Assembly (NCBI RefSeq): GCF_014652895.1
Contig: NZ_BMZR01000007.1
Location: 49,496-113,495, forward strand
From: Psychrobacter glaciei
Lineage (GTDB): Bacteria; Pseudomonadota; Gammaproteobacteria; Pseudomonadales; Moraxellaceae
DNA length: 64,000 bases
Direction of reading: 5' to 3'
Below are positions 36,054 through 46,374 of this stretch, piece after piece; position 1 is the stretch's first letter, and each line of letters starts with the position of its first letter. A model generated the notes under the pieces. The model was not told where the DNA came from. It worked only from the letters and a program-made list of their open reading frames with translations, and did no database searches. The translations under genes and the position numbers were made by a program.

Positions 36054-37169
36054 ATGTCAATGCCATCGCCTATTAACCGTCGTTTGACCAAAAAAATCTA
36101 TGTCGGTGATGTCGCGATTGGTGGCGATGCACCGATAAGTGTGCAAAGCATGACCAACACGGACACCTGTGATGTGGCCGCGACCGTGGCTCAAATCGAA
36201 CGCTGCGTTGAAGCTGGTGCCGATCTGATGCGCGTATCAACGCCAACGATGGATACGGTCAAAGCCTTTGGTGAGATTCGAAAGCTGGTTAGCGTACCAT
36301 TGATTGCCGACGTACATTTTGACCATAAAATAGCGCTATCGGTTGCCGAAGCGGGTGCAGATTGTCTACGTATCAATCCAGGTAATATCGGTAGCGATGC
36401 CAAAGTACGTGAAGTCGTCGCTTGTGCCAAATATCACAACATTCCTATTCGTATCGGTGTCAATGCTGGCTCATTAGAAAAAGACATTCAACGCAAATAT
36501 ACAGAGCCGAATGGCGCGGCGATGCTGGAATCGGCGATGCGTCATATCGATATTTTAGAACGCCTGAACTTTGATCAATACAAAGTCTCGGTCAAAGCCA
36601 GCAATGTGTTTTTGACTATGGATGCCTACCGTCTTATCTCTGCCCAAATCGACAATCCGCTGCATTTAGGTGTCACCGAAGCTGGCGTTTATCGTACCGG
36701 TTCGGTCAAGTCAGCCATTGCTCTCGGTGGCTTATTATTGGACGGCATTGGCGATACCATTCGTATCTCGTTGGCAGCAGAGCCAGAAGAAGAAATTAAA
36801 ATTGGCTTTGATATTTTAAAATCGCTCAATATTCGTTCTAATGGCGTGAACTTTATTGCTTGTCCGAGCTGCTCACGTCAAGAGTTTGATGTGATTAGAG
36901 TGATGACCGCATTAGAGTCACGCTTAGAAGATGTGCGCGAACCGATGAATTTGTCAGTGATTGGCTGTAAAGTGAACGGCCCAGGTGAGGCGAAGGAATC
37001 TGATATAGGTATCGTTGGCGCTGCACGTAAGTCATTGGTCTATCGTATGGGTGAAAAAAGCCATCTTATCGACACTAATAACTTGGTTGATGAAATAGAA
37101 AGTATGGTACGTGCCCACGCAGAAGAGCTGGCCAAGAAACGTGAGAATGAAATTATTCGTGTAAAATAA
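36054..37169 (+). CDS. ispG: 4-hydroxy-3-methylbut-2-enyl diphosphate synthase
   Basis: IspG performs the penultimate step of the MEP isoprenoid pathway with a 4Fe-4S cluster. The 371-residue protein has [19 protein letters not shown] near the N-terminus, [12 protein letters not shown], and cluster ligands in [12 protein letters not shown] and [22 protein letters not shown] lies upstream of the ATG. The place between rodZ and hisS is conserved across gammaproteobacteria. Confidence 0.97.
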   Translation: MSMPSPINRRLTKKIYVGDVAIGGDAPISVQSMTNTDTCDVAATVAQIERCVEAGADLMRVSTPTMDTVKAFGEIRKLVSVPLIADVHFDHKIALSVAEAGADCLRINPGNIGSDAKVREVVACAKYHNIPIRIGVNAGSLEKDIQRKYTEPNGAAMLESAMRHIDILERLNFDQYKVSVKASNVFLTMDAYRLISAQIDNPLHLGVTEAGVYRTGSVKSAIALGGLLLDGIGDTIRISLAAEPEEEIKIGFDILKSLNIRSNGVNFIACPSCSRQEFDVIRVMTALESRLEDVREPMNLSVIGCKVNGPGEAKESDIGIVGAARKSLVYRMGEKSHLIDTNNLVDEIESMVRAHAEELAKKRENEIIRVK

Positions 37170-37259
37170 GCTGGGATAATTCAGATTCCGATAGCGCTCG
37201 TTGAAGCGTCACAACAATAATAGAATACTTGTTAAAATTTTTAAGGATATGACCGTACC

Positions 37260-38561
37260 ATGATTAAAGCTATTAAAGGGTTTAATGATATTTTGCCTGA
37301 CCAATCCGCAAAATGGCTGCATCTAGAGGCGATATTGGCTGATGTGCTGGGTAGATACGGTTATGAACATATTCGTCTGCCAATTGTAGAACAAACTGAT
37401 TTGTTTGCCCGTGCTATTGGCGGGGCAACTGACATCGTCGAAAAAGAGATGTATAGCTTTACCGATAAGTCTGAGCCACCAACACCACTAGCATTGCGTC
37501 CTGAAGGCACAGCTGGCGCGGTACGGGCAGTGATTGAACACAATCTACTGCGCGGCGATACACCAAAATTATGGTATATCGGCCCGATGTTCCGCTATGA
37601 GCGTCCACAAAAAGGTCGCTATCGTCAGTTTCATCAATTGGGTGTCGAAAGCTTTGGTAGTGCGCTACCGGATGCTGATGCTGAACTGATCGCCATGACG
37701 CATCTGATGTGGCAAGAGCTGGGTCTAAAAGATGAAATGCATTTGCAGCTGAATAGCTTGGGCGAGCTGGATGAGCGTCATGCTTATCGCGAGGCGCTAG
37801 TTGCTTATTTAACCGACAAACAAGATCAGTTAGACGATGATAGCAAACGCCGCTTGACGACCAATCCATTGCGCATTTTAGACAGTAAAGAGGCGAGCAC
37901 CCAAGCGGTATTGGTAGACGCGCCAAAGCTTGCTGACTTCTTAGGGGCAGAGAGCGTCGCGCATTTTGAACAAGTGCAAGCGTATTTGACCGACCTTGGC
38001 ATCAGTTTTGAGATTAACCCGCATTTAGTGCGTGGTCTTGATTACTATAACAAAACCGTCTTTGAGTGGGTAACCGACAAGCTAGGTAGTCAAGCGACGG
38101 TTTGTGCTGGCGGGCGTTACGATGGTTTGATTGGACAGCTAAAGTCTATCGGCGGACGTGATGATAAAGACGACAAAAAACCAGTAAAGTCTGAGCCTGC
38201 GGTTGGTTTTGCTATGGGACTTGAGCGTTTATTATTGCTCATGGAAGCTGTCGCTCCGATTGCTGATGTGCCAGCTTGCGATGTCTTTGTCGTGGCTCAC
38301 CCAGATGTTTATAGCGCGGGTATTGGTTATGCGCAAAATTTACGCTATAGCCGCGCAGACTTACGGATAAAAATGGCCAGTGCGACGAGTCTGAAAGCGC
38401 AAATGAAAAAAGCGGATAAATCTGGTGCAGCGCTGACCGTTATTATTGCGCAGCAAGAGCTGGACGATCATACCATTAGCATCAAAGACATGCAGACAGG
38501 CGAGCAAAAGACCGTTATGCAAGACTGGTTGTTGAGTAAAGAGAATTTTTCTCGAAGATAA
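37260..38561 (+). CDS. hisS: Histidyl-tRNA synthetase
   Basis: HisRS charges tRNA-His. The 433-residue class II synthetase has motif 2 in [19 protein letters not shown], the His-A box [27 protein letters not shown] and motif 3 [14 protein letters not shown]. The anticodon-binding domain occupies the last 95 residues. An insert of charged residues ([16 protein letters not shown]) lies near residue 305. It is co-oriented with ispG and yfgM. Confidence 0.97.
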   Translation: MIKAIKGFNDILPDQSAKWLHLEAILADVLGRYGYEHIRLPIVEQTDLFARAIGGATDIVEKEMYSFTDKSEPPTPLALRPEGTAGAVRAVIEHNLLRGDTPKLWYIGPMFRYERPQKGRYRQFHQLGVESFGSALPDADAELIAMTHLMWQELGLKDEMHLQLNSLGELDERHAYREALVAYLTDKQDQLDDDSKRRLTTNPLRILDSKEASTQAVLVDAPKLADFLGAESVAHFEQVQAYLTDLGISFEINPHLVRGLDYYNKTVFEWVTDKLGSQATVCAGGRYDGLIGQLKSIGGRDDKDDKKPVKSEPAVGFAMGLERLLLLMEAVAPIADVPACDVFVVAHPDVYSAGIGYAQNLRYSRADLRIKMASATSLKAQMKKADKSGAALTVIIAQQELDDHTISIKDMQTGEQKTVMQDWLLSKENFSRR

Positions 38562-38626
38562 TCAGTTTTGGCTTTTTTGGTTTTTAATATCAGTAATTTA
38601 ATAACAATTATATCAGGTAACTACCT

Positions 38627-39418
38627 ATGGCTCTGACACCCAATTCGCCGAATGCAGACAACTCAATGCAAGCCCTAAAGCAGTACGGCAGTTACATTGT
38701 CACTGCGATTTTGTTGGCACTGGCTGCCTATTTTGGCTGGACGTATTGGCAGGACAATCATGCCCGTGTGGATACGGTTGCTGCTGATCATTATGCGGAC
38801 ATCCAGCGGTTGAATGAAGAAGTCAGTCTGGCATCACAAAACCCAGATTTAGAAGCAGAGGCGAAAACGGCACTGGCAGAGAGCCGTACGCAGTTAGACA
38901 AAGATATTGATAATTTGGTGAGCACGCATGGTGAGTCAGTTTATGCGTGGCAAGCACTGATGATTAAAGCGCGCCAGCAAGTTGATAGTGATGACTTTAC
39001 AGGGGCAAGCGAGACGCTAAAAAAAGCACTGGCAATCGATTTGGGTGATGCAGGTTTAACAGCAATTACTCGTCTGCGTTATGCCAAAACGCTATTGGCT
39101 GCTGGTGATGCAGATGCAGCCTTAGCCGAAGCCAACAACGATATGCCAAGCTCATTTGAAGCCAGTCAGCAAGAGCTATTGGGCGATGTGTATTTGGCAC
39201 AAGACAATAAGGACTCAGCGATTAAGTCTTATAACAATGCTTGGGAATTATTACGCAGTCGTCAAGAAACACGTGCGGTATTGGCTTTAAAAATGGAAAG
39301 TCTTGGTATCGTGCCTGAGCCTATCGAGTCGCAAGCTAGCCTAATTCAAGAGTCTGCCACTGCTGAGCAGCCATTAGTGATTGAAAATACGACAGCTGCT
39401 ACTGAGCAACCCTCTTAG
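38627..39418 (+). CDS. yfgM: YfgM-like ancillary SecYEG translocon subunit
   Basis: The 263-residue protein has a single N-terminal membrane anchor (YIVTAILLALAAYFGWTYWQ) and a periplasmic TPR-like domain, the YfgM architecture. In E. coli YfgM binds SecYEG and PpiD and helps periplasmic chaperoning. The position between hisS and bamB is conserved. The C-terminal 30 residues are a Glu/Thr-rich tail. AGGTAA lies upstream of the start. Confidence 0.88.
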   Translation: MALTPNSPNADNSMQALKQYGSYIVTAILLALAAYFGWTYWQDNHARVDTVAADHYADIQRLNEEVSLASQNPDLEAEAKTALAESRTQLDKDIDNLVSTHGESVYAWQALMIKARQQVDSDDFTGASETLKKALAIDLGDAGLTAITRLRYAKTLLAAGDADAALAEANNDMPSSFEASQQELLGDVYLAQDNKDSAIKSYNNAWELLRSRQETRAVLALKMESLGIVPEPIESQASLIQESATAEQPLVIENTTAATEQPS

Positions 39419-39609
39419 TTTTAATGATTTATCTGATAACTCAATTATCGAATGACTAAAACCGTTCTACAAACTAAGTAGCGCAGCAAGTCAGCAGGGT
39501 AGTATTCAAAGTTAAGGTCAATATACCGAACTTTTTTATTACGGATCAATTGCTTATTTACTGATGGCTAATTTATTAATTGTTAATTTATTTGTAGTGA
39601 GAACTTATA

Positions 39610-40818
39610 ATGACTCAATCTATTCGCTCTAGCAACATGTTAAAGGCTAAAACCATCAAGATGACGATTATGCATGTCGCCGTCATCGCAGCGATGGCAA
39701 CAGCTGTCGCTGGCTGTAATCGCGGTATCAAACCTGTCGTCAACGATCCTATTAAACTGGTGCAAATTGCGCAGCCTATTAGCGTGCTACAGCCTGTGTT
39801 TAGCACTGATGTCGGTAACAAAAAAGCCAGCAAAAAAGATCCACTTGATTTGCAAGTGGGTTACGCCAACTCGCAAATTGTTACTGCTTCGCGCGGTGGT
39901 GATTTGACTGGTTTTAATAATGCCGGTCAAGAGCTGTGGTCAGTCAATGTAGGTGATCAAATCACAGGTGGTGTCGCAATAGATGCCTTGAGTCAGACTG
40001 CGATTGTCAGTACACGTGGCGGGCAAATTATGGCCTTTGATAGCACTACTGGCGCAAAACGCTGGCAGCAGCAGTTATCAGGATCGGTATTGTCACCAGC
40101 ACTTATTACTAATAATCGGGTGATTTTGTCAGCTAATGATGGTTTCTTGCACGGCTTATCACTACAGACTGGCCAGTCTGTATGGCAATTTGCTACCCAA
40201 GTACCCGCTATCAGCATACGTGGTAGTGCGGCACCAACTTTGTTAGATGATAAAACAGCGTTATTGGCCACGGCTGATGGGCGTTTACATGCTGTGACCA
40301 CCGATAGCGGTCTACCGCAGTGGTCAAGACGTGTTGGTGTTGGTGCGGGCAGTAGCGAAGTTGAGCGTATGAGCGATGTCGATGGCAAGCCTGTCGTCAG
40401 TAACAATCAGCTGTTTGCCATTAGCTATAGTGGGCAATTATTAGGTATTGATTTAGCGTCACGTCAAGTCATGTTTATTAATGATCTTGCCAGCCTAAAA
40501 GCGCTTACAGTAAACAACCAGCAAGTTATTGCCACCAGCTTGGACGGAAAAGTGGTCGCTTATGATCGCAACAGTGGTGAGATGTTGTGGGAAAGTGAAG
40601 AGTTGGCTTATCGCCACTTAACCAACCCTGTTATGATTGGAAACTATATTGCAGTGGGTGATTATGATGGGGTCGTGCATTTATTTGACCCTGCCAGCGG
40701 AAAAATCGTCAGCCGTGTAGAGACCAAAGGTGCGCTCACCAACTTGCAAGCAGAAGGTAGCCGTTTGTTGACCCAAAGTACCTCAGGTCAAGTGGCTATT
40801 TGGCAATTGGCTCGCTAA
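39610..40818 (+). CDS. bamB: Outer-membrane protein assembly factor BamB
   Basis: BamB is a lipoprotein beta-propeller of the BAM complex that inserts outer-membrane proteins. The 402-residue protein has a signal ending MATAVAGCNRG (lipid Cys near residue 36) followed by repeated PQQ-like blades (GFNNAGQELWSVNVGDQITG; DRNSGEMLWESEELAYRHL). Internal in-frame ATGs at 39637 and 39661 could shorten the signal region. It lies between yfgM and der. Confidence 0.94.
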   Translation: MTQSIRSSNMLKAKTIKMTIMHVAVIAAMATAVAGCNRGIKPVVNDPIKLVQIAQPISVLQPVFSTDVGNKKASKKDPLDLQVGYANSQIVTASRGGDLTGFNNAGQELWSVNVGDQITGGVAIDALSQTAIVSTRGGQIMAFDSTTGAKRWQQQLSGSVLSPALITNNRVILSANDGFLHGLSLQTGQSVWQFATQVPAISIRGSAAPTLLDDKTALLATADGRLHAVTTDSGLPQWSRRVGVGAGSSEVERMSDVDGKPVVSNNQLFAISYSGQLLGIDLASRQVMFINDLASLKALTVNNQQVIATSLDGKVVAYDRNSGEMLWESEELAYRHLTNPVMIGNYIAVGDYDGVVHLFDPASGKIVSRVETKGALTNLQAEGSRLLTQSTSGQVAIWQLAR

Positions 40819-41388
40819 GGTTTTATGAGCAGGCGCTTTATTAATAAGGTTTTTTTAAGCCTGTGATTAAGCGTACTGCTCAATGTCGATGCTATGATGA
40901 GGCTATGATGAGGCTATGTCGATGTTACGAGGAATAAACGCTGCTTCGTCGGCGTTTCGTGCCTTTTGCAAATGGCTTGTTTAACGCTGAGGTTTCGCGT
41001 ACTCTATGCGACCGATGCGCTGCCAACATTATCTCTATATAATAGCGGTATGTAGTGCCTGCATATGATGTCTATTAGATGACATCTATACCCAGTATTC
41101 GGTAATAATGCAGTCACTAGATATATCATCTATTATTGTAAAATAGCCAATAATTCATTTTTATTGCTATAGTCAGTTCAATATAATTTAGAGACAAGAA
41201 AGGCGAGTGAAAGTACTACAAATAGTAGACTAAGCGAGCCTGACACCGTATTTGATTTATAGAGTATTGACTATATCGTTTTATATTTATCATTCATTTT
41301 AGTTTACGGTCAAGCGCAGTATATTTACTCATATCATTAAACGAGTAGCTGTCTTATCCGTCATTGTACCCTTCACTGAGAGTAACCC
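40819..41388. other. Intergenic region between bamB and der
   Basis: These 570 bases hold a group B miniature element (41168-41275) and an 11- to 12-base tandem repeat (GCTATGATGAG, about 40890-40916). No gene is convincing. The conserved pair bamB-der is usually separated by less than this, so the gap seems to have grown by insertion. Confidence 0.5.
41168..41275 (+). mobile_element. Miniature inverted-repeat element, group B (copy 1)
   Basis: A 108-base unit begins TATAGTCAGTTCAATATAAT and ends AGAGTATTGACTATA. Its core, with AGTACTACAAATAGTAGACT and AAGCGAGCCTGACACCGTAT, is nearly identical to the copy at 60806-60913. The core also has an inner inverted repeat, AGTACTACAAATAGTAGACT. It is non-coding. 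Confidence 0.72.
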
Positions 41389-42810
41389 ATGAGTATCAAG
41401 CCTGTGGTCGCCTTAATTGGTCGTCCAAACGTCGGTAAATCTACCTTATTTAATCAGTTCACTAAAAGTCGGCAGGCACTGGTTGCTGATTTGTCAGGGC
41501 TGACTCGTGACCGTCAATACGGCGATGCGGTATATGAAGGCAAAGCCTTTATTGTCGTCGATACGGGCGGTATTGGTGAAGCTGATGATGGTAGCGGCAA
41601 CATCGATGATTATATGTCTGAGCAGTCGCATACTGCTATTCACGAAGCAGACATCATCGTATTTGTGGTTGATGCCCGTGCTGGTATGATTGGCGCTGAT
41701 GCCGAAATCGGTAAATTCTTGCATACCCTTGGTAAACCCGTTTATGTGGTTGCCAATAAAGTCGATGGTGTACATGACTCCGCGCCTGCAGAGTTTTATG
41801 CTTTAGGCTTGGGCGAGCCGTATCCAATGGCTGCCAGTCATGGTCGCGGTGTCGGTAATTTGCTAGAAATACTGACCGCCGACATGCCTGAACAAGATGC
41901 GATGGTAGAACCAAGAGGCTTAAAGCTTGCCATCATCGGTCGTCCAAACGTTGGTAAATCTACCTTGGTAAACCGCTTATTGGGTGAAGACCGCGTCGTG
42001 GTGTTTGACATGCCTGGTACCACACGTGACAGCATTTATATCCCTTATAAGCGCGATGGCAAAGACTACGTATTGATTGATACCGCTGGTGTTCGTCGCC
42101 GCGGAAAAATCGATGAAAAAGTAGAGAAATTCTCGGTTATCAAAACCTTGCAAGCGATTGAAGACTCTAACGTCACGGTTATTGTCATTGATGCCCACGA
42201 AGGTATCGTTGACCAAGATTTGCATATGATAGGCTATGCACTCGATGCAGGTCGTGCCTTAGTGGTAGCGATCAATAAATGGGATGGTCTGACACAAGAT
42301 CAAAGAGACTATATCAAAATTGAGATGGATCGCCGCTTTAACTTCATTCCGTATGTAAAAGTGCACTTAATCTCAGCATTACACGGTACTGGTGTGGGTA
42401 ACTTATATCCATCCATCTTACGCGCTTATCAATCTTCTATGTTTGAAGTGTCAACCAACCGTTTGACCCAGATTTTACAAGATGCAGTGACCGCCAATCC
42501 GCCACCGACGGTTGCTGGTCGTCGTATCAAGCTACGTTATGCCCATATTGGTGGTCACAATCCACCCGTGATTGTTATCCATGGTAACCAAACTGGCTCG
42601 CTGCCTAAAAGCTATCAGCGCTACCTAGAAAACCAATTCCGTCAGGTTTTCAAGCTCGAAGGTACGCCACTTAACGTAGTCTTTAAGCTGAACGAAAACC
42701 CATACGCCAACAAAAGCGATACGCCGACCAAAGCGAAGGCACAGCAGTTGCGTCAGCGTGAGCGCAATCGAGCGCAAAAGTTCACCACCAAAGATAAAAA
42801 ACCTCGTTAA
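41389..42810 (+). CDS. der: Ribosome assembly GTPase Der (EngA)
   Basis: Der carries two GTPase domains in tandem and acts in 50S subunit assembly. The 473-residue protein has [12 protein letters not shown] at about residue 10 and [12 protein letters not shown] at about residue 185, with DTGGIGE and [10 protein letters not shown] as switch regions and NKVD and NKWD as G4 motifs, then a KH-like C-terminal domain. It ends with a basic tail. The gene is followed by a large palindrome at 42853-42902. Confidence 0.97.
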   Translation: MSIKPVVALIGRPNVGKSTLFNQFTKSRQALVADLSGLTRDRQYGDAVYEGKAFIVVDTGGIGEADDGSGNIDDYMSEQSHTAIHEADIIVFVVDARAGMIGADAEIGKFLHTLGKPVYVVANKVDGVHDSAPAEFYALGLGEPYPMAASHGRGVGNLLEILTADMPEQDAMVEPRGLKLAIIGRPNVGKSTLVNRLLGEDRVVVFDMPGTTRDSIYIPYKRDGKDYVLIDTAGVRRRGKIDEKVEKFSVIKTLQAIEDSNVTVIVIDAHEGIVDQDLHMIGYALDAGRALVVAINKWDGLTQDQRDYIKIEMDRRFNFIPYVKVHLISALHGTGVGNLYPSILRAYQSSMFEVSTNRLTQILQDAVTANPPPTVAGRRIKLRYAHIGGHNPPVIVIHGNQTGSLPKSYQRYLENQFRQVFKLEGTPLNVVFKLNENPYANKSDTPTKAKAQQLRQRERNRAQKFTTKDKKPR

Positions 42811-42852
42811 AGCGGTAGGCTTATTACTTTTCAGTTCTTTATAAAGCCCCAA

Positions 42853-42902
42853 AGTATACTCTGCTGCAGCTTTGTTATAACAAGGCTGCAACAGAGTATA
42901 CT
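42853..42902. repeat. 50-bp near-perfect palindrome after der
   Basis: Outer arms AGTATACTCTG / CAGAGTATACT, middle arms TGCAGC / GCTGCA and a central TTGTTATAACAA form one dyad broken by two mismatched pairs. There is no T-run on either side, so a typical factor-independent terminator is unlikely. It lies 42 bases past the der stop and 72 bases before the histidine kinase gene. Confidence 0.7.
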
Positions 42903-42974
42903 AATGTTGCTCTTATCATGTCTTGCAAATACCTGTAATATAAATAACCAGTCGTCTTAACTCAGTTGAGTGAC

Positions 42975-44933
42975 ATGAACAACCAGCCGTTGCAAATCCT
43001 TCCTAAGTTTATCTGGCGCTCTGTCGTGCAGGCCATCATTTTGGCTGTGCTGGTAGGTATTCTATTGTCTTTTGTCTATGGTTTTGTGCATCACTATCAG
43101 CAAAAGCATCGGCATATTCAGCAGTTGGCTGCCTTACTGACGAGCAGTGCATCGACGATAGACGGTGCAGATACCGTTGCCAAGCAAGTCAGTATTGTGT
43201 TGGCGGCAGAACCAAATATCCAAAGTATTTTATTTTATTCAACACCGCAGCCTATTGCAGATATAGATAGGTTCACAGCCTACCAGTCACATGATGATTG
43301 GCAAAACGCTTTGTTCTCTGATACGGTCAGCTTCAATTATCCGGTTGTCAGTGATGATATCACTACCGATAGCGCTGCAACGATAGCCACTACTGAGCAA
43401 ACAGACAAGCCTTTATCAGACAACATGATCGATCCGCCAGACCTTGAGGCGTTAACTGATGATAGTACCTTGGTTGGCTATATTAATATAACTTTGGACG
43501 TAGATAAACTGCGTGCCAACTGGTTGCGCAGCAATTTACTATTATGGCTTATCACCACTATATTGGCTGTCATCTGGATGCTATATATTCTGCGCAAACT
43601 CAGCTGGCCTGTCAAAGATATTGCAGCGCTAACCGACGTATGTGAAATCGTTAGCAAGCACCCAGAGCTTGAACAGCTGCCCGTTATTTCGCAGCAGTTT
43701 AAGTTTCAAGAACTGCTGCAAATTAAGCAGACTTTCACTGTTTTGTTTGATCGCTTGCAAAAGGCACAACAAGACTATGAAGCACTTGCTGTTTTTGAGC
43801 AGCAGTTACATCATAAGGATTTGTCTTTAAATGTACAGCTGCATAATTTTCAAAGTATGATTACCCATGAGTTAAAAACCTCGCTGAATGCTATTGTGGG
43901 CGGCTTACAGATATTAGATGATGAGCGACTAAGTGATGAGCAAAAAGACGCGTTAGATATCATTCGTAATGGTAGTGAAAAATTGGTATTGTCGCTTGAC
44001 CAAATCATCCAGTTGAATCAAATACAAAAAGGTCAGATTAGCATCCATTCGAGTGAGTTTAATCCGCTTCAGTTAATTGCTGATCTGTTGGTGGATTTTG
44101 AGTCTATTGCTAAACAAAAAGGCTTGACCTTACTCAGCCATGTCTATCATATAGACTATACTCTCGAAGGCGATGTCGACAAAATAAAACAGGTATTATC
44201 GATACTCCTTAGTAATGCGATTAAGTTTACCCCAGTAGGGCAAGTGAGTATTACCTCGCAATTGACCCACTTTGACAACAGTAACCGTTGGCAAATCACT
44301 ATTAGAGATACCGGTATTGGGATCGATAGTGATTATATCGAGGATATTTTCAACCCATTTTTTCAGGTAGATTCATCACAAACCCGTCAATATGAGGGGA
44401 CGGGTATCGGCTTGCCAGTGGTCAAACAAATCGCTCAGCTAATGAGCGCGACTATCGAGGTTGAGAGTACCTTAGGCGTCGGTACACAGTTCATGTTTAC
44501 TATTCCTTTGCCCAATAAACACCACGTTCATCAGCAAAACCTGTTGGCTGGTTTGGTTGTGGTTTACTATTATATTCATGAAACAGGGTTTTTGGTGGAT
44601 GAGCTCCAGCGTTTGGGAGCGGTGGTCATCTGTCATCAGCAGGGGCATCTCGTTATCGATGAGCTAAATACGAGAAAAGTCGATATGGTGATGTTTGCAG
44701 AAGACGTGCCATCGAGTAATGCTGAAGTCATAGCCAAGCGTATACGCCAGTTCGAAAGCTACGAGAGTGAGTACCGTGCTTTATTAGTGTATTGGTACGC
44801 TCCAGATCAAGCGCAATATTTAGACAGTTTTGAGCATGGGCTAAAAGCGGCTGGCATCGATTATTGCCATAGCGCCGCCTATGATGATAAAGCCTTAAGT
44901 GATCTGCTAAAAAGTTGGCTACTATGGGCATAG
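42975..44933 (+). CDS. Sensor histidine kinase with C-terminal pseudo-receiver
   Basis: This 652-residue membrane kinase has two helices (about residues 17-40 and 190-210) around a periplasmic sensor region, a HAMP-like linker, the H box MITHELKTSLNAIVGG (phospho-His), the N box LLSNAIKFTPVG, and G boxes DTGIGIDS and YEGTGIGLPVVKQ. The last 130 residues resemble a receiver domain, but the usual acidic pair and phosphorylatable Asp are absent (VDMVMFAEDVP in place of D-L-V-L-M-D), and no HPt domain follows. BarA/GacS-like architecture is suggested, with a degenerate receiver. No response regulator is adjacent, so the partner is unknown. The start is the ATG at 42975; a TTG three codons earlier has no better site. 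Confidence 0.85.
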   Translation: MNNQPLQILPKFIWRSVVQAIILAVLVGILLSFVYGFVHHYQQKHRHIQQLAALLTSSASTIDGADTVAKQVSIVLAAEPNIQSILFYSTPQPIADIDRFTAYQSHDDWQNALFSDTVSFNYPVVSDDITTDSAATIATTEQTDKPLSDNMIDPPDLEALTDDSTLVGYINITLDVDKLRANWLRSNLLLWLITTILAVIWMLYILRKLSWPVKDIAALTDVCEIVSKHPELEQLPVISQQFKFQELLQIKQTFTVLFDRLQKAQQDYEALAVFEQQLHHKDLSLNVQLHNFQSMITHELKTSLNAIVGGLQILDDERLSDEQKDALDIIRNGSEKLVLSLDQIIQLNQIQKGQISIHSSEFNPLQLIADLLVDFESIAKQKGLTLLSHVYHIDYTLEGDVDKIKQVLSILLSNAIKFTPVGQVSITSQLTHFDNSNRWQITIRDTGIGIDSDYIEDIFNPFFQVDSSQTRQYEGTGIGLPVVKQIAQLMSATIEVESTLGVGTQFMFTIPLPNKHHVHQQNLLAGLVVVYYYIHETGFLVDELQRLGAVVICHQQGHLVIDELNTRKVDMVMFAEDVPSSNAEVIAKRIRQFESYESEYRALLVYWYAPDQAQYLDSFEHGLKAAGIDYCHSAAYDDKALSDLLKSWLLWA

Positions 44934-44936
44934 CTT

Positions 44937-45040
44937 ATACCATTCACAAAAATACGATTAGCTGTGTCAAAATCGCTTAGCCTACAATATGTAGTACTTG
45001 CACTCTTCTTCCTTGCTACTCTAATTATTGTGAATGGTAT
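44937..45040. mobile_element. Miniature inverted-repeat element, group D (copy 1)
   Basis: A 104-base unit has perfect 13-base inverted ends, ATACCATTCACAA and TTGTGAATGGTAT. Its interior (TACGATTAGCTGTGTCAAAA and CCTTGCTACTCTAATT) matches the unit at 57916-58019, which has exactly the same length. It begins four bases after the kinase stop codon. It is non-coding. Confidence 0.78.
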
Positions 45041-45126
45041 TACTTCAAAAATGGATTGAAATTAATTGATTTAAAAGCAATAGATATAAGTATTAATTAG
45101 TATAGCTATAACTCAGTATAGAAACA

Positions 45127-45159
45127 AAAAAAGACGCCCAAATTTGAGGCGTCTTTTTT
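45127..45159. terminator. Terminator between the kinase and the carboxypeptidase
   Basis: AAAAAAGACGCC / GGCGTCTTTTTT is a 12-base perfect stem with a nine-base loop. T-runs on both strands allow bidirectional action between these convergent genes. Confidence 0.9.
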
Positions 45160-45207
45160 ATTGATTGATACTTTTATAAAATCATTTTGCTAGCAGACAG
45201 CGTCACT

Positions 45208-46374
45208 TTAAAATAAGTTCTGTACCCAGCGTACGGCATGTTGCCACATACGACTCATAAAGCCTGATTGCTCGACATCATTGGTCGCGATGATAGGCAC
45301 TGATGCGACTGCTTTACCATCAATGACAGCCATCAATTTGCCAACTTCTTGACCCTTTTTGATAGGTGCTTCCAGGCTTTCAGGGATATCAACCACGGTC
45401 GTGATTTTATTTTTCTGCGTTTTGCTGGTCAAAATTTGCAGATTGTCACCCGTGGTTAGCTCTACTTCCTCAGCTTCTCCAAACCATACAGGGATTTTGC
45501 TTACGAATTGGCCAGCAGGTGCTTTGGTTACGGTAGTAAAATGACCAAAGCCCCAGTTGAGTAGCTCACGTGACTGATCGGCACGTGCTTGCTGGCTTTC
45601 TGTACCCATAATGACAGAGATTAAACGCATGCCTTCGCGGTTGCTTGAGGCGACTAAGCAATAGCCAGCGGCATCGGTATGACCTGTTTTTAGACCGTCA
45701 ACAGTAGAGTCGGTACTGAGTAGGGCGTTACGGTTACCTTGCGTAATGCCATTGTAGGTAAACTCTTTTTCGGCATAAATACCATAATAGTCACCGCTAT
45801 TTTTGACGATAGCGCGCGCCAACTTGGCCAAATCCAACGCAGAGGCTTCATGACCTTCGTCAGGCATGCCCGTAGAGTTAACGAAGTGGGTGTTCTCCAT
45901 ACCAAGCTTTTGCGCTTGCTCATTCATTAAGATGGCAAATGAGTCTTCGCTACCAGCAATATGCTCTGCCATCGCTTTTGAGGCATCATTACCTGATTGA
46001 ATGATAATACCGCGCAGCATATCGATAACGCTGGCCGTCTTGTTCACCGGCACATACATACAAGATTGACTGCTACTACCGCGACACCAAGCATTTTTGC
46101 TCATCAATACTTGTTCTTCTTCTTTGAGATCACCTGATGCTAAGCGCTGCTCAATGATGTAACTGGTCATCATTTTTGTTAGAGACGCTGGTGGAAGAGC
46201 TTGATTGGCATTTTTTTGTGCCAAAATTTCACCAGTATTGTAGTCCATTAGCACATAGGCTGTATTTTCCATTTCAGGTGGCTGAATGGCGGCGCTCGCC
46301 ATCACTGCACTCATAGAAATACTCATGCCAACTACCAGCTGCACCAGCTGTTTTTTTACACGCTTTACTGTCAT
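45208..46374 (-). CDS. dacC: D-alanyl-D-alanine carboxypeptidase (PBP5/6 family)
   Basis: This low-molecular-weight penicillin-binding protein trims the terminal D-Ala of peptidoglycan stem peptides. The 388-residue product has a signal peptide (to about residue 29, ...MASAAI), SLTKMM (Ser nucleophile), SGNDASKAMAE (S-x-N) and DGLKTGHTDAAGYCL (K-T-G), then a PBP5 C-terminal beta domain and an amphipathic membrane anchor MWQHAVRWVQNLF. dacA and dacC are not separable from sequence alone. Confidence 0.93.
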   Translation of the reverse strand: MTVKRVKKQLVQLVVGMSISMSAVMASAAIQPPEMENTAYVLMDYNTGEILAQKNANQALPPASLTKMMTSYIIEQRLASGDLKEEEQVLMSKNAWCRGSSSQSCMYVPVNKTASVIDMLRGIIIQSGNDASKAMAEHIAGSEDSFAILMNEQAQKLGMENTHFVNSTGMPDEGHEASALDLAKLARAIVKNSGDYYGIYAEKEFTYNGITQGNRNALLSTDSTVDGLKTGHTDAAGYCLVASSNREGMRLISVIMGTESQQARADQSRELLNWGFGHFTTVTKAPAGQFVSKIPVWFGEAEEVELTTGDNLQILTSKTQKNKITTVVDIPESLEAPIKKGQEVGKLMAVIDGKAVASVPIIATNDVEQSGFMSRMWQHAVRWVQNLF

